From an uncultured SAR116 cluster alpha proteobacterium (GTDB lineage: Bacteria > Pseudomonadota > Alphaproteobacteria > Puniceispirillales > Puniceispirillaceae): a stretch of DNA of 64,000 bases. The notes beneath the pieces are model-generated. The model saw only the letters and a program-made list of their open reading frames with translations. It was not told where the DNA came from and made no database searches. Shown here piece by piece: positions 17,912 through 28,452 of this stretch. Each line of letters begins with the position of its first letter. Positions within the stretch are counted from its first letter, which is position 1. Where the stretch lies: assembly GCA_902623185.1 (NCBI GenBank), contig CACNSW010000001.1, positions 53,273-117,272 on the forward strand, in the 5' to 3' direction. A program made the translations under genes and the position numbers.

Positions 17912-18928
17912 TTAAAATGGTTCATCCAGACGCCTGGCTAATTCCTCAACGTTATCTGGTGGCCAATTTGCGATATCCATCCCAAGTTCGAGGCTCATGC
18001 CTTTCAACACTTCCTTAATCTCGTTCAAGGACTTACGGCCAAAATTTGGGGTGCGCAGCATCTCATATTCTGTCTTCAGCACTAGATCACCAATATAAAC
18101 AATGTTGTCATTCTTAAGACAATTTGCCGACCGCACTGATAATTCAAGCTCATCAACTTTACGCAGCAGGTTACGGCTAAACGGAAGATCCTCTGCCTCA
18201 TCCGCTGGACTCTGATCCTTCGGTTCTTCAAAATTGATAAAAGTCTGCAACTGCTCCTGTAAAATCCGTGCGGCATAAGCAACCGCATCCTCAGGCGTGA
18301 CCGAACCATTTGTCTCGATGGTAAGTAATAACTTATCATAATCTGTAATCTGACCTATACGGGCGTTTTCTACCTTGTAGGCTACCTGTCGGACAGGGCT
18401 GAAAATTGAGTCAATAGGGATAAGGCCAATAGGTGAGTCCTCACTACGATGGACACTAGCTGGCACATAGCCCTTGCCGGATGCCACTGTAAGCTCCATG
18501 GATAAGGTGCCTCCTTTGTCAAGGTGACAGAGGACATGATCAGGGTTCATGATCTCGACACCAGCAGTTTCATTGATCATCCCAGCAGTGACAGTAACGG
18601 GTCCATCAATAGATAAGCGCAGACGCTTAGGCCCCTCATCATCAAGGCGAATGGCAACGCCTTTCAAATTCAATACCAAATCCGTCACATCCTCGCGTAC
18701 ACCAGGGATAGACGAGAATTCGTGAACAACACCTTGTATCTGGACAGCTGTTATCGCAGAACCCTGCAGTGATGATAGTAGAACACGACGCAGCGCATTA
18801 CCAATCGTTACTCCAAAACCGCGTTCAAACGGGCCAACCGCAACCACGGCCTGGCTTGGATTATACTCGGATACCTTGACTTCAAGTTCGTCAGGCTTTT
18901 TCAAATCAAGCCAGTTCTTCTCAATCAT
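17912..18928 (-). CDS. rpoA: RNA polymerase alpha subunit
   Basis: 338 residues from ATG 18928 ([18 protein letters not shown]). The N-terminal dimerisation domain has the signature [21 protein letters not shown] linker ([16 protein letters not shown]) leads to the C-terminal domain, which binds UP elements and activators; its helix-hairpin-helix region includes [18 protein letters not shown]. It nucleates assembly of core RNA polymerase with the beta and beta' subunits encoded further upstream in this window. Standard position between rpsK and rplQ. Confidence 0.98.
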   Translation of the reverse strand: MIEKNWLDLKKPDELEVKVSEYNPSQAVVAVGPFERGFGVTIGNALRRVLLSSLQGSAITAVQIQGVVHEFSSIPGVREDVTDLVLNLKGVAIRLDDEGPKRLRLSIDGPVTVTAGMINETAGVEIMNPDHVLCHLDKGGTLSMELTVASGKGYVPASVHRSEDSPIGLIPIDSIFSPVRQVAYKVENARIGQITDYDKLLLTIETNGSVTPEDAVAYAARILQEQLQTFINFEEPKDQSPADEAEDLPFSRNLLRKVDELELSVRSANCLKNDNIVYIGDLVLKTEYEMLRTPNFGRKSLNEIKEVLKGMSLELGMDIANWPPDNVEELARRLDEPF

Positions 18929-19019
18929 TGGCGATGTCCCTTCAAATAAGAGCAATATTCTTTAAACACCTATGCGACTAGTAGCCCCGATGGTGTATGG
19001 AAAAGTTGGTGACGCTATC

Positions 19020-19415
19020 TCAAACTCGGCGGCGTTTGCGTGGACGGCAACCATTATGTGGGATTGGTGTAACATCACGGATCGATGTCACGTTGAACCC
19101 CACCGATTGAAGAGCGCGAAGCGCTGATTCACGTCCAGACCCTGGACCACGAACTTGAACGTCAAGTGACTTCATTCCGTGTTCAGCCGCTTTACGACCT
19201 GCATCCTCAGCTGCCATCTGCGCTGCAAATGGTGTAGATTTGCGAGATCCTTTAAAACCCATGCCACCCGCTGAAGCCCAGGCGATAGTATTACCCTGCA
19301 CATCTGTAATAGTGATCATTGTATTATTAAAGGTCGAATTCACGTGAGCAACGCCACTCGTGATGTTTTTGCGCTCGCGACGACGAACACGGCTTTGGCT
19401 TGGTTGTTTTGCCAT
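19020..19415 (-). CDS. rpsK: 30S ribosomal protein S11
   Basis: 131 residues, with the conserved [52 protein letters not shown] and the closing [16 protein letters not shown]. Platform protein of the small subunit near the mRNA exit and Shine-Dalgarno helix. Second gene of the alpha operon, 24 bases after rpsM. Confidence 0.98.
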   Translation of the reverse strand: MAKQPSQSRVRRRERKNITSGVAHVNSTFNNTMITITDVQGNTIAWASAGGMGFKGSRKSTPFAAQMAAEDAGRKAAEHGMKSLDVQVRGPGSGRESALRALQSVGFNVTSIRDVTPIPHNGCRPRKRRRV

Positions 19416-19439
19416 TTTCTGACTCCTCGTCTTTCGCTG

Positions 19440-19808
19440 TTATTTCTTCTTACCAGCAATAGCCTTTGCGGGGCCTTTGCGAGTACGGGCATTTGTATGA
19501 GTACGTTGGCCGCGAACGGGTAGATTACGACGATGTCGTAATCCACGAAGACAGCCCAAGTCTAAATAACGCTTAATGTTCATTGATGTCTGGCGACGAA
19601 GATCACCCTCCACCAGAAAATCTGAATCAATAATGTCACGTAACTTTGTCAACTCATCTTCTGACAGATCCGCTACGCGGCGTTCATCGGGGACACCCGC
19701 CTTAGCGCAGATGGACCGAGCACTAGTCGTGCCAATACCATGAATGTAGGTCAGTGCGATCTCGACCCTCTTTTTGGTCGGAATATTTACACCAGCAATT
19801 CGTGCCAT
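19440..19808 (-). CDS. rpsM: 30S ribosomal protein S13
   Basis: 122 residues beginning [20 protein letters not shown]. It keeps the IHGIG motif and the basic C-terminal [20 protein letters not shown]. It contacts the head of the 30S subunit and the P-site tRNA. First gene of the alpha operon in this genome, preceded by its own strong promoter; infA and rpmJ are not between it and secY/adk. Confidence 0.98.
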   Translation of the reverse strand: MARIAGVNIPTKKRVEIALTYIHGIGTTSARSICAKAGVPDERRVADLSEDELTKLRDIIDSDFLVEGDLRRQTSMNIKRYLDLGCLRGLRHRRNLPVRGQRTHTNARTRKGPAKAIAGKKK

Positions 19809-19897
19809 TGTCTGGCTCCTTTACTAAAAAGACTGTCTAGAATAAAATCTGAAAAAGTCCCTATCGTGCTACCGATCAACTTCGTGAAAGGCGCCGA

Positions 19898-19925
19898 ATT
19901 ATAGGCTCTTCCCCTGTACAGTCAA
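19898..19925 (-). promoter_or_regulatory. Sigma-70-type promoter upstream of rpsM
   Basis: On the minus strand TTGACT (-35) and TATAAT (-10, perfect consensus) are separated by 16 bases, inside the 173-base adk-rpsM gap and about 90 bases before the rpsM start. It should drive rpsM-rpsK-rpoA-rplQ separately from the spc genes. Confidence 0.75.
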
Positions 19926-19981
19926 CCTCAACGCTTTTCAAAATCAAGTTTATCAACATCATGGGCTATGTTACTCTTGCG

Positions 19982-20548
19982 TCATCCAACAATCTCTGCG
20001 ACATGGCTGGCAACGTCCTCAACAGGCGCCATCCCATCAACACTGCGAAGTAAACCTTGTGTCTCGTAATAGGGAAGTAAAGGTGCTGTATTCTCATGAT
20101 AAACAGCTAGCCGTTTGCGCAAGGTGTCAGCGTTATCATCACTTCTCCTGGCACTACTTTCAGCAGCACGGGTTTCGATGCGGGCAAAAAGCGCATTTTC
20201 ATCAACCTTAATCTCGATCACGTGGTCAATAGCGGCGCCACGTGCATGTAGCATGTCATCAAGTGCTCGCGCTTGCGCTACCGTCCGAGGAAAACCGTCT
20301 AAAATAACGCCATTTGCGCAATCCGGTGAGTCCAAGCGTTCACTAACCATTCCAACAATAATTTCGTCAGACATCAGATCACCACGGTCCATAATTTCCT
20401 TGGCACGTAATCCGAGTTCACTCCCCGCAGCAATAGCGCTGCGCAACATTTCGCCGGACGACAACTGTACCAAACCAAGCTCCTCTACCAGCCGAAGTGC
20501 CTGGGTTCCTTTCCCGCATCCCGGTGCTCCAAATAAAATCAGAATCAT
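19982..20548 (-). CDS. adk: Adenylate kinase (short type)
   Basis: 188 residues. P-loop GAPGCGKGTQ, the AMP-binding segment LSSGEMLRSAIAAGSELG, GVILDGFPRTVAQA, and a short lid (ETRAAESSARRSDDN) lacking the zinc-finger-like insertion of long bacterial forms. It interconverts ATP + AMP with two ADP. The start overlaps the secY stop by four bases (ATGA), so translation is coupled; secY-adk is a common arrangement. Confidence 0.97.
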   Translation of the reverse strand: MILILFGAPGCGKGTQALRLVEELGLVQLSSGEMLRSAIAAGSELGLRAKEIMDRGDLMSDEIIVGMVSERLDSPDCANGVILDGFPRTVAQARALDDMLHARGAAIDHVIEIKVDENALFARIETRAAESSARRSDDNADTLRKRLAVYHENTAPLLPYYETQGLLRSVDGMAPVEDVASHVAEIVG

Positions 20549-21882
20549 CGGCCACGACCTTTAATTCTGGATTTTTTTACCAGCCCCTCGTACTGATGGG
20601 CCAGAAGATGTGATTGCACTTGACTAACCGTATCAAGCGTCACCGTCACGACGATTAGTAATGACGTACCACCAAAGTAAAAGGGCACCGCATACTTGCT
20701 AATCAATATTTCCGGCAGGATACAGACCGCCGCCAAATAAGTGGCACCAAGCACTGTTAGACGGGTTAGAATCGAATCTAAATAGTCAGCTGTCGTCTTG
20801 CCAGGACGTATGCCAGGAATATACCCTCCATATTTACGCAAATTCTCTGCTGTGTCTTCAGGATTAAAAACGATTGCCGTGTAAAAAAAGGCAAAGAAAA
20901 CAATCAAGCCTATATAAATCGCAAGATAAAGTGGTTGGCCACGACCGAGTAGCGCGTTGAGGGTCACAAGCCATTCGGCACCACCATCTTGACCACCACT
21001 AAGGTTGATAATCGAGACCGGCATCAAAAGTAGCGATGAAGCAAAGATAGGAGGAATTACACCCGGAACGTTAATTTTTAGCGGCAGAAATGACTGGTCA
21101 CCACCAAATACCTTGTTTCCGTGCTGGCGTTTTGGATATTGAACGACGATTTTGCGGACCGATCTTTCAATAAAAACGATAAAAGCGATGACTGCAGTGG
21201 CCATCAAGAACAAGCCGAGGATGAGCACGACGGACAACGCACCGGTGCGGCCCAACTCCAGCGTTCCCGCTAACGCTGTCGGTAATTCTGCAACAATGCC
21301 AGAGAATATAATAAGTGAAATGCCATTACCAACACCACGACTGGTGATCTGCTCGCCAAGCCACATCAAGAACAAGGTTCCACCAACAAGCGTAACCACA
21401 GTTGTTACGCGGAAGAACATGCCAGGATCAGAAACAACACCTGACGCAGATTCAAGACCAACGGCAATGCCATAGCCCTGCACGGTAGCCAATAGAACAG
21501 TCAAATAACGCGTATATTGGTTGATCTGCTTGCGGCCGGTTTCCCCGTCTTTTTTGAGAGTTTCCAGTGTTGGTACAATCGCCGTCATCAACTGCATGAT
21601 AATCGACGCCGTGATATAGGGCATAATATTGAGCGCAAAAATCGTCATCCTGCCAAGCGCACCTCCTGAGAACATGTCGAACATTCCTAGGATACCGCTT
21701 GATTGTTGTGAGAACACATCGGCTAACGCACCTGGATTAATACCAGGGAGCGGAATATAAGTGCCTAGACGATAAATGATCAAAGCGCCAAGGGTGAAAA
21801 GTAGACGTTTCTTCAATTCATCAGCTTTCGCCAATGCACCGAACCCTGCTCCTGCTGCCATACGATCTGCTGCTGATGCCAT
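20545..21882 (-). CDS. secY: Protein translocase subunit SecY
   Basis: 445 residues with ten predicted transmembrane helices. SecY features include the N-terminal LKKRLLFTLGALIIYRLGTY, the plug/TM2 region GGALGRMTIFALNIMPYITA, TM7 area and the cytoplasmic loop with ENLRKYGGYIPGIRPG, which contacts the ribosome and SecA. It forms the SecYEG channel with SecE, encoded at 47.6 kb in this window. Last but one gene of the spc operon, followed by adk. Confidence 0.98.
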   Translation of the reverse strand: MASAADRMAAGAGFGALAKADELKKRLLFTLGALIIYRLGTYIPLPGINPGALADVFSQQSSGILGMFDMFSGGALGRMTIFALNIMPYITASIIMQLMTAIVPTLETLKKDGETGRKQINQYTRYLTVLLATVQGYGIAVGLESASGVVSDPGMFFRVTTVVTLVGGTLFLMWLGEQITSRGVGNGISLIIFSGIVAELPTALAGTLELGRTGALSVVLILGLFLMATAVIAFIVFIERSVRKIVVQYPKRQHGNKVFGGDQSFLPLKINVPGVIPPIFASSLLLMPVSIINLSGGQDGGAEWLVTLNALLGRGQPLYLAIYIGLIVFFAFFYTAIVFNPEDTAENLRKYGGYIPGIRPGKTTADYLDSILTRLTVLGATYLAAVCILPEILISKYAVPFYFGGTSLLIVVTVTLDTVSQVQSHLLAHQYEGLVKKSRIKGRGR

Positions 21883-21922
21883 TAGCTAAATTACCCTGAT
21901 CTCGGTTAACTGGTAAAAACGA

Positions 21923-22396
21923 CTATTCAGCGGTCACAGTTGGAGTCACAATCTTTCCACCCGCCGCCTCAACCGCCGCAATCGCCGCCTTCGATGCACC
22001 TACTGCGTGGATTTCTAACTTCTTCGCTTTCAACTGGCCCTTGGCAAGGATCCGCACACCATCACGTTCCTTAGAAATCACGCCAGCACTGACGAGGGCT
22101 GGAACATCAACAGGTTTACCCGCGTCCAACCTTCCCATATCTATAGCTGCCTGCACACGGCCAAGATTAACCTCGACATAGTTTTTGCGGAAAATATTGG
22201 TGAAGCCGCGCTTTGGCAGACGCCTGTGGATCGGCATTTGACCACCCTCAAAACCATTGATCGAGACGCCTGAGCGTGATTTCTGCCCTTTGTGCCCGCT
22301 ACCTGATGTCTTGCCAGTACCCGAGCCAACACCACGCCCCACACGTTTACGATCTCTCGTCGCGCCCGGATTGTCTCTGACGTCATTTAGTTTCAT
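21923..22396 (-). CDS. rplO: 50S ribosomal protein L15
   Basis: 157 residues with the glycine/basic N-terminus ([20 protein letters not shown]), [18 protein letters not shown], and a C-terminal domain ending in [10 protein letters not shown] late-assembly 50S protein. Standard spc position between rpmD and secY. Confidence 0.98.
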   Translation of the reverse strand: MKLNDVRDNPGATRDRKRVGRGVGSGTGKTSGSGHKGQKSRSGVSINGFEGGQMPIHRRLPKRGFTNIFRKNYVEVNLGRVQAAIDMGRLDAGKPVDVPALVSAGVISKERDGVRILAKGQLKAKKLEIHAVGASKAAIAAVEAAGGKIVTPTVTAE

Positions 22397-22441
22397 GTCC
22401 TACTCCTAGCGGGGGCCAACACCCACCCCAATTACCATTCT

Positions 22442-22630
22442 TTAATCGCTTTCAACGCGGATGAGATGTTTTACTTTCTCGATCATGCCGCGAACGGACG
22501 GAGTGTCCTCAAGTTCCCGGCAGCGGCCAATTTTATTGAGACCGAGACCAATCAATGTCTGGCGCTGGTCATCCATACGACCGATAGCACTTCTTATTTG
22601 CGTTACACGCACTGTTTGTTTTGCAGCCAT
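22442..22630 (-). CDS. rpmD: 50S ribosomal protein L30
   Basis: 62 residues; the pattern [20 protein letters not shown] then [20 protein letters not shown] is characteristic of bacterial L30. Located between rpsE and rplO with short gaps. Confidence 0.97.
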   Translation of the reverse strand: MAAKQTVRVTQIRSAIGRMDDQRQTLIGLGLNKIGRCRELEDTPSVRGMIEKVKHLIRVESD

Positions 22631-22644
22631 CTTAAACTCCTCTT

Positions 22645-23214
22645 TTAAGACGCAGCGGCTTGATCTTCACCACTTTTTTCAGCCCGTTTGCCCAGAACAT
22701 CCGCAACTCGCTTACCACGCTTTTGCGCGACTGAACGGGGTGCCTGCATATGATTCAGAGCCGAAAATGTGGCCTTGATCATATTATGTGGATTAGAACT
22801 ACCGATTGATTTGGCAACAATATCTTGAATGCCAAGAACCTCAAAAACAGCGCGCATCGGGCCACCGGCGATAATACCAGTACCTGCAGATGCGGCGCGC
22901 AGAAGCACACGGCCTGCGCCATAGGTGCCTTTAATATCATGATGAAGTGTACGACCATCGCGAAGCGGTACACGAACCATGTTTCTTTTGGCGCCTTCAG
23001 TCGCTTTGCGGATCGCTTCGGGAACCTCGCGAGCTTTACCTGTGCCAAAGCCGGCACGGCCCTTGCCGTCACCCACCACAACCAAAGCCGCAAAACCAAA
23101 ACGACGACCTCCCTTAACAACTTTGGCTACCCGGTTGATCCCAACCAGCTTTTCGAGCATTTCCGGTTCATCACGCTGAGCGCTACGGTCATGCCTTTCA
23201 TTGTTGCGTGCCAT
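22645..23214 (-). CDS. rpsE: 30S ribosomal protein S5
   Basis: 189 residues. N-terminal double-stranded-RNA-binding-like domain with [20 protein letters not shown] and [20 protein letters not shown], then the C-terminal S5 fold ([34 protein letters not shown]). The protein shapes the mRNA entry and decoding fidelity. Slight C-terminal extension after [11 protein letters not shown]. Confidence 0.98.
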   Translation of the reverse strand: MARNNERHDRSAQRDEPEMLEKLVGINRVAKVVKGGRRFGFAALVVVGDGKGRAGFGTGKAREVPEAIRKATEGAKRNMVRVPLRDGRTLHHDIKGTYGAGRVLLRAASAGTGIIAGGPMRAVFEVLGIQDIVAKSIGSSNPHNMIKATFSALNHMQAPRSVAQKRGKRVADVLGKRAEKSGEDQAAAS

Positions 23215-23227
23215 TATTTGGTGCTCC

Positions 23228-23590
23228 CTAGAATTTCAGGCCGGCTTCACGCGCGGCATCTGCAAGTGCTTTCACACGGCCATGGAAAATGTAACCACCA
23301 CGGTCAAAAACAACGGTTTCAACACCATTCGCCTTTGCCCGCTCGGCAACAAGCTTGCCAACCTCAGCGGCTGCAGCAATGTTACCGGTAGATTTGACAG
23401 ATTTTTTGATCCCAGCGTCCAAAGTCGAGGCAGCAGCAAGTGTATAACCCTGCGCGTCGTCAATAACCTGCGCATAAATATGCTGCGACGATCGATGCAC
23501 TGACAGGCGTGGGCGACCCGATGAAGTCTTACGGAGAACTACTCTGGTACGGCTTCTGCGTCGCGCGAAAAGATCTCTTGATGTTTTCAT
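23228..23590 (-). CDS. rplR: 50S ribosomal protein L18
   Basis: 120 residues from ATG 23590 ([16 protein letters not shown]); the ORF-track start overlaps rplF and is not used. Features: basic N-terminus, [20 protein letters not shown], and the C-terminal [20 protein letters not shown]. It binds 5S rRNA together with L5, also encoded in this operon. Confidence 0.97.
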   Translation of the reverse strand: MKTSRDLFARRRSRTRVVLRKTSSGRPRLSVHRSSQHIYAQVIDDAQGYTLAAASTLDAGIKKSVKSTGNIAAAAEVGKLVAERAKANGVETVVFDRGGYIFHGRVKALADAAREAGLKF

Positions 23591-23600
23591 TGAAATGACC

Positions 23601-24134
23601 CTACTTCTTCTTACCTTCTTTGCGGACAACATGCTCTTCAGCAAATTTCACGCCCTTGCCCTTGAACGGCTCCGGCGGGCGCTTCGCCCGAACCTCAGAT
23701 GCAAATTGACCGAGCAGTTGCTTGTCGGCGCCGCTGATAATGACAGTGGTGTTACTCTCAACAGATACTTTGAGGCCAGCTGGAATTTCCATCTCAATGG
23801 GATGGCTAAAGCCTAGATTTAACACCAGCTTGTTACCCTGAGTCGCTGCACGATAACCAACACCATTGATATGAAGGTTACGTGTAAACCCTGTCGAAAC
23901 GCCAACGACCATGTTTTTGATCATGGCTCGCATGGTTCCCCAAAGCGCTTTCGACTGGCGTGTTTCACGCAGCGGCTTCAATGTGGCCAAATTGTTTTCT
24001 ATTGAGAGTGAAACTTCGCTATGAAGCGGTGCACTCAACTCTCCATTCTTTCCCTTCACGACGACTGAACCACCCTCATGCAACATAGTCACATCAGCAG
24101 GAATAGTAATCGCATTGCTTCCGACTCGAGACAT
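23601..24134 (-). CDS. rplF: 50S ribosomal protein L6
   Basis: 177 residues with two L6 repeats: [30 protein letters not shown], and the C-terminal [20 protein letters not shown] followed by [20 protein letters not shown]. Located between rpsH and rplR as usual. The protein lies near the sarcin-ricin loop and factor-binding site. Confidence 0.98.
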   Translation of the reverse strand: MSRVGSNAITIPADVTMLHEGGSVVVKGKNGELSAPLHSEVSLSIENNLATLKPLRETRQSKALWGTMRAMIKNMVVGVSTGFTRNLHINGVGYRAATQGNKLVLNLGFSHPIEMEIPAGLKVSVESNTTVIISGADKQLLGQFASEVRAKRPPEPFKGKGVKFAEEHVVRKEGKKK

Positions 24135-24146
24135 GCCAATCGCTCC

Positions 24147-24545
24147 TTAAAATACGTGACAGAGAACTTCGCCACCAACTTTGGCTGTTCGTGCCTCATT
24201 GTCAGAAAGAACTCCACGTGGTGTTGATAGAATGGCAATACCAAGCCCGTTGTAAACGCGGGGCAAATCACGAATGCCGTAATACACGCGACGTCCAGGC
24301 CTGGACACCCGCTTTATTTCAGAAATGACGGGTTCACCCTCGTGGTATTTCAGTTCGATCTGCAATTCCTTAATACCTGGACGTACATCGACACTGGAAT
24401 AATTGCGGATATAGCCTTCGCGCTTCAGTACCTCAAGCACATTGGTCCGAAAACGCGATGATGGGCTAGAAACAATGGTCTTACGGGCGTGCTGACCGTT
24501 GCGGATACGTGTCAGCATGTCGCCAAGAGGATCACTCATGGACAT
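24147..24545 (-). CDS. rpsH: 30S ribosomal protein S8
   Basis: 132 residues beginning [18 protein letters not shown] and closing with the signature [20 protein letters not shown]. It binds the central domain of 16S rRNA. In E. coli S8 also represses the spc operon translationally; I could not identify its operator here. Confidence 0.98.
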   Translation of the reverse strand: MSMSDPLGDMLTRIRNGQHARKTIVSSPSSRFRTNVLEVLKREGYIRNYSSVDVRPGIKELQIELKYHEGEPVISEIKRVSRPGRRVYYGIRDLPRVYNGLGIAILSTPRGVLSDNEARTAKVGGEVLCHVF

Positions 24546-24561
24546 TAAATTTCTCCTCTTT

Positions 24562-24867
24562 CTACCAGCTTGATTTCACGACGCCCGGCACCTGACCCAT
24601 TGAGGCCAAATCGCGCAGCGCAATCCGTGACATTCTAAGTTTGCGGTCGTAGCCACGAGGACGACCTGACACCTCGCAACGGTTACGTATACGTATTTTC
24701 GAACTATCACGAGGCTCTTTGGAGAGCTTCATAACAGCTTGAAACCGTTCCTCCATAGGCAGTGATTTGTCTTTGATGATCACCTTAAGCGCTTCTCGTT
24801 GAGCACCTCTCCGCTCAACAATACGCTTACGCTTGTTGTTTTTTTCAACGGCGCTTTTCTTAGCCAT
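24562..24867 (-). CDS. rpsN: 30S ribosomal protein S14
   Basis: 101 residues from ATG 24867 ([20 protein letters not shown]), the zinc-independent long form without the four-Cys motif of short S14. The C-terminal half [20 protein letters not shown] and [21 protein letters not shown] is typical. The upstream extension of the ORF overlaps rplE and is not used. Confidence 0.97.
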   Translation of the reverse strand: MAKKSAVEKNNKRKRIVERRGAQREALKVIIKDKSLPMEERFQAVMKLSKEPRDSSKIRIRNRCEVSGRPRGYDRKLRMSRIALRDLASMGQVPGVVKSSW

Positions 24868-24886
24868 TACATAAACCCCTTTGCCC

Positions 24887-25432
24887 TTACGCTGATACGA
24901 ACGGAAATTGAAACCCGGAGAGTAACTCGCGGGCTTCCTCATCTGAACGCGCGGAGGTCACGACAATGATGTCCATTCCGCGAACTTCATCGACCTGATC
25001 ATAATCAATCTCTGGAAAAACAATCTGCTCTTTTATGCCCATGGCGAAATTTCCACGACCATCAAAACTTTTGCCATTCAAACCACGAAAATCGCGGACA
25101 CGTGGTAAAGCAATATTGACCAGACGATCAAGAAATTCGAACATCTGCTCACGGCGCAAAGTGACCTTGCATCCTATCGCCATGCCTTCGCGAAGTTTAA
25201 ACGCAGCATTAGCTTTCTTAGCACGGGTAATGACCGGCTTCTGACCTGTGATAGCCGCCAGTTCACGCGTGGCACTATCAATTTTCTTTGAGTCGCGAAC
25301 GGCTTCACCAACACCCATGTTGATGACTACCTTTTCTAGCTTTGGAACCTGCATGACGTTCTTATAACCAAATTTTTCCACGAGAGCCGGGCGAACTGCC
25401 TTCAGATAATGCTCTTCTAAACGCGTCTTCAT
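24887..25432 (-). CDS. rplE: 50S ribosomal protein L5
   Basis: 181 residues. Conserved segments are [60 protein letters not shown] and [19 protein letters not shown]. It binds 5S rRNA and contacts the P-site tRNA. Located between rplX and rpsN. Confidence 0.98.
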   Translation of the reverse strand: MKTRLEEHYLKAVRPALVEKFGYKNVMQVPKLEKVVINMGVGEAVRDSKKIDSATRELAAITGQKPVITRAKKANAAFKLREGMAIGCKVTLRREQMFEFLDRLVNIALPRVRDFRGLNGKSFDGRGNFAMGIKEQIVFPEIDYDQVDEVRGMDIIVVTSARSDEEARELLSGFQFPFVSA

Positions 25433-25456
25433 TTCAGCTTTTTCTCCTTACCCTAA

Positions 25457-25774
25457 CTAGCTCAGGGCCTTGCCAGAACGACGAGCGATCCGGATTTTTA
25501 CACCGTCCTTGATCTCAAAACCAACGCGGGAACCCTTTCCGCTTTCTGGGTCAATGTTGGCAACATTTGAGATATGCAGAGGCGCCTCCTTACTTATGAT
25601 CCCACCAGCGTTTGTCTGTGTAGGCCGGGTATGCCGCTTGACCATATTACATCCCTGCACAAGCACGCGTGACTCCGAACGAAGGACTTCCAAAACCTCA
25701 CCGGTCTTTCCCTTATCACGACCGGTTGTAATAACAACCCGGTCGCCTTTCTTAATTTTGAATTTCTGCGCCAT
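25457..25774 (-). CDS. rplX: 50S ribosomal protein L24
   Basis: 105 residues with the KOW motif [20 protein letters not shown], then [15 protein letters not shown] and [15 protein letters not shown]. An early assembly initiator of the 50S subunit. Its ATG overlaps the last base of the rplN stop. Confidence 0.98.
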   Translation of the reverse strand: MAQKFKIKKGDRVVITTGRDKGKTGEVLEVLRSESRVLVQGCNMVKRHTRPTQTNAGGIISKEAPLHISNVANIDPESGKGSRVGFEIKDGVKIRIARRSGKALS

Positions 25775-26142
25775 TACAGCACCTCCGGTGCCAGTGAGAC
25801 AATTTTCATGAATTTGCGGCTACGTAATTCTCGGGTCACAGGCCCGAAAATACGTGTGCCAATTGGCTCATCTTGCTTGTTTAGCAACACGGCTGCATTT
25901 CGGTCAAAACGGATAGCGCTGCCATCAGCGCGGCGAATTTCCTTGGCTGTGCGAACGATAACGGCACGATGCACGTCGCCCTTTTTCACCTTACCGCGTG
26001 GAATAGCCTCTTTCACCGAGACGACGATGACATCACCCACGCCGGCAACCTTCCGCCCTGAACCGCCAAGAACCTTGATACATTGAATGCGGCGTGCACC
26101 AGAGTTATCAGCAACTTCAAGATTGGACTGCATTTGAATCAT
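25774..26142 (-). CDS. rplN: 50S ribosomal protein L14
   Basis: 122 residues beginning [20 protein letters not shown], with the standard [20 protein letters not shown] and [20 protein letters not shown]. First gene of the spc part of the cluster. It sits at the intersubunit face of the 50S near the factor-binding side. Confidence 0.98.
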   Translation of the reverse strand: MIQMQSNLEVADNSGARRIQCIKVLGGSGRKVAGVGDVIVVSVKEAIPRGKVKKGDVHRAVIVRTAKEIRRADGSAIRFDRNAAVLLNKQDEPIGTRIFGPVTRELRSRKFMKIVSLAPEVL

Positions 26143-26153
26143 GTCAGTCTCCC

Positions 26154-26399
26154 CTAAGCATTTGTTAAATCGTCATAAACCACCTCATAAGTCTTCGACT
26201 TTGAAATGGGTGCGCATTCTCGAATTCGCACTGTGTCCCCTTCCTTACAGCGGTTCTCAGCATCATGTGCCGCAAACTTCTTGGAGCGGGTAATAAATTT
26301 CTTATAAACGGGATGCATGATCCGACGTTCGACACGAACTGTGACAGTCTTGTCTGCCTTATCACTTACAACAGTTCCCTGCATGGTACGCTTTGGCAT
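26154..26399 (-). CDS. rpsQ: 30S ribosomal protein S17
   Basis: 81 residues; OB-fold protein with [40 protein letters not shown] and the signature [20 protein letters not shown]. Last gene of the S10 operon, 11 bases before rplN. Confidence 0.98.
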   Translation of the reverse strand: MPKRTMQGTVVSDKADKTVTVRVERRIMHPVYKKFITRSKKFAAHDAENRCKEGDTVRIRECAPISKSKTYEVVYDDLTNA

Positions 26400-26411
26400 A
26401 ACTCGCTTCCC

Positions 26412-26627
26412 TTACTTTTCGGCATCAACTGTCTGGACCTTCTGGCCAAGAACAGTCTTGATGCGGGCGATTTCGCGGCGCACGATCCGCGCACGCGACG
26501 GATTTTCATTCTGTCCGTTAGCGGTCTGAAAACGCAGATTGAATAGTTCCTGCTTCAGCCCAACTAACTGGGTCTTCAGTTCGTCTAATGTTTTAGCGCG
26601 GAGGTCTTCAGCTTTAACAGTTGCCAT
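26412..26627 (-). CDS. rpmC: 50S ribosomal protein L29
   Basis: 71 residues; helical hairpin with EDLRAKTLDELKTQLVGLKQ, LFNLRFQ and RIVRREIARIKTVL. It lies at the polypeptide exit next to L23, also encoded here. Between rplP and rpsQ. Confidence 0.97.
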   Translation of the reverse strand: MATVKAEDLRAKTLDELKTQLVGLKQELFNLRFQTANGQNENPSRARIVRREIARIKTVLGQKVQTVDAEK

Positions 26628-26641
26628 AATACCAACCTCTC

Positions 26642-27061
26642 CTAACCGGCATCGCCAAGACGACGAATAATACGAGTATCAAGTGGCAATTTCGCAGCAG
26701 CAAGGCGTAGTGCCTCCTGTGCAAGTTCCCAAGAAACACCATCAATCTCAAACATGACACGCCCAGGCTTGACTCTGGCCACCCAATATTCTGGATTACC
26801 CTTACCTTTACCCATTCGAACCTCTGCTGGTTTTGATGACACCGGCACATCAGGAAAAATCCGGATCCACACCCGACCTGCGCGGCGCAAGTGGCGAGTA
26901 ATTGCTCGGCGAGCAGCTTCAATTTGGCGTGCGGTTACGCGCTCAGGCGTTACTGCTTTCAAACCATAAGCACCGAAATTCAGTTGCGTTCCTCCCTTAG
27001 CAACACCATGGATGCGGCCCTTGTGGGCTTTACGAAATTTTGTACGTTTTGGCGAAAGCAT
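26642..27061 (-). CDS. rplP: 50S ribosomal protein L16
   Basis: 139 residues beginning [19 protein letters not shown]. It has the conserved loop [20 protein letters not shown] and the region that reaches the peptidyl-transferase centre. Organises the A-site tRNA region of the 50S. Confidence 0.98.
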   Translation of the reverse strand: MLSPKRTKFRKAHKGRIHGVAKGGTQLNFGAYGLKAVTPERVTARQIEAARRAITRHLRRAGRVWIRIFPDVPVSSKPAEVRMGKGKGNPEYWVARVKPGRVMFEIDGVSWELAQEALRLAAAKLPLDTRIIRRLGDAG

Positions 27062-27079
27062 CTAAATGTCTCCTTCGTC

Positions 27080-27775
27080 CTAACCGCTAGCGCGCTGTGC
27101 AGGGCCAGCTTGCTGTTCGGCCAGACGTTTGTCCTGTGCCATAGGATCATGGGCCATTACCTCACCTTTGAACACCCATACCTTAATACCACACGCACCG
27201 TAAGTGGTGAAAGCAGTGGCCTCACCATAATCAACTTCCGCGCGCAGCGTATGCAGAGGCACGCGGCCCTCACGATACCATTCGGTCCGAGCGATCTCAG
27301 CACCGCCAAGACGGCCGGCGCAGTTGATGCGGACACCGAGCGCCCCAAGCCTCATTGCTGACTGAACGGCGCGTTTCATAGCGCGACGGAAACCAACCCG
27401 GCGCTCAAGCTGCTGAGCAATGTTTTCGGCGACCAGCTTAGCGTCGATTTCGGGCTTTCGCACCTCAACAATATTTAAACTGACGTCGCCGCCTATACGC
27501 TTTGCAAGATCAACACGCAGCTTTTCTATATCCTGGCCCTTTTTACCGATGATTAAACCCGGGCGACCAGCATGGATTGTAACACGCGCGCGTCCGGCGG
27601 GCCGCTCAATGACAACGCGACTAATAGCAGCCTGCTTGAGGCGGTCCATCAGATGTTTACGAAGCTGAATGTCCTGATGCAAAAGCGTACCGTAATTGCG
27701 GCCAGCATACCAACGCGAATCCCACGTGCGATTTATACCAACACGAAGGCCAACTGGTTTAACTTTCTGACCCAT
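27080..27775 (-). CDS. rpsC: 30S ribosomal protein S3
   Basis: 231 residues. KH domain with [20 protein letters not shown] and [10 protein letters not shown], then the C-terminal domain GCKG-type region ([37 protein letters not shown]). A short extra tail after [15 protein letters not shown] is lineage-specific. Forms the mRNA entry tunnel. Its start directly abuts the rplV stop. Confidence 0.98.
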   Translation of the reverse strand: MGQKVKPVGLRVGINRTWDSRWYAGRNYGTLLHQDIQLRKHLMDRLKQAAISRVVIERPAGRARVTIHAGRPGLIIGKKGQDIEKLRVDLAKRIGGDVSLNIVEVRKPEIDAKLVAENIAQQLERRVGFRRAMKRAVQSAMRLGALGVRINCAGRLGGAEIARTEWYREGRVPLHTLRAEVDYGEATAFTTYGACGIKVWVFKGEVMAHDPMAQDKRLAEQQAGPAQRASG

Positions 27776-28153
27776 TTACCGCTCTCCTCTTTCGCCAACA
27801 ACAATTGTTAGGTGTGAAAATGGTTTCAAGATGCGGGCGCCACGACCACGCGCGCGCGCTTTAAAACGCTTCATAACGAGTGCCTTGCCGACATATGCTT
27901 CTTTTACATACAGGCGATCAACATCAAGGGAATGGTTGTTCTCTGCATTAGCAATCGCTGAATGCAATGCCTTCTTCACATCGCCAGCAATGCGACGACG
28001 AGAAAACGTCAGCGCAGCAATCGCTTTATTAGCATCCATTCCACGAATCATTTCCGCAACAAGATTCAACTTTTGCGGGCTTATGCGTACGTTGCGCAAT
28101 ACCGACTTAGCCTCCGAATCCGCTAGCGCTCTTGGTTTAGCTGGCTTACCCAT
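27776..28153 (-). CDS. rplV: 50S ribosomal protein L22
   Basis: 125 residues with [20 protein letters not shown], the long beta-hairpin region and the closing [20 protein letters not shown]. The hairpin lines the peptide exit tunnel. Located between rpsS and rpsC. Confidence 0.98.
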   Translation of the reverse strand: MGKPAKPRALADSEAKSVLRNVRISPQKLNLVAEMIRGMDANKAIAALTFSRRRIAGDVKKALHSAIANAENNHSLDVDRLYVKEAYVGKALVMKRFKARARGRGARILKPFSHLTIVVGERGER

Positions 28154-28162
28154 AATACCCCC

Positions 28163-28438
28163 TTAACGCTTTGATTTCTTATCAGCGGCGTGACCGTAAT
28201 AGGTACGCGTTGGAGAAAATTCACCAAACTTGTGACCTACCATCTCCTCGGAGACCAAAACAGGAATAAACTTATTCCCGTTATGAACACCAAAGGTAAG
28301 CCCAACAAATTGGGGCAAAATAGTGGAACGTCGAGACCATGTTTTGATCACATCATTACGGCCTGACTCACGAACCTTTTCTGCTTTTTTTAAGAGATAC
28401 CCATCTACAAACGGGCCTTTCCATACTGAACGTGCCAT
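28163..28438 (-). CDS. rpsS: 30S ribosomal protein S19
   Basis: 91 residues from ATG 28438 ([20 protein letters not shown]); the ORF track adds three residues. Conserved ending [20 protein letters not shown] then [16 protein letters not shown]. Binds 16S rRNA in the head together with S13. Confidence 0.98.
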   Translation of the reverse strand: MARSVWKGPFVDGYLLKKAEKVRESGRNDVIKTWSRRSTILPQFVGLTFGVHNGNKFIPVLVSEEMVGHKFGEFSPTRTYYGHAADKKSKR

Positions 28439-28452
28439 GCTTATCAAAACCC

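Noticed and set aside
19809-19981. Missing infA/rpmJ between secY and rpsM as a deletion
   Set aside because: adk directly before rpsM without infA or rpmJ is a usual alphaproteobacterial order; these genes are expected elsewhere.
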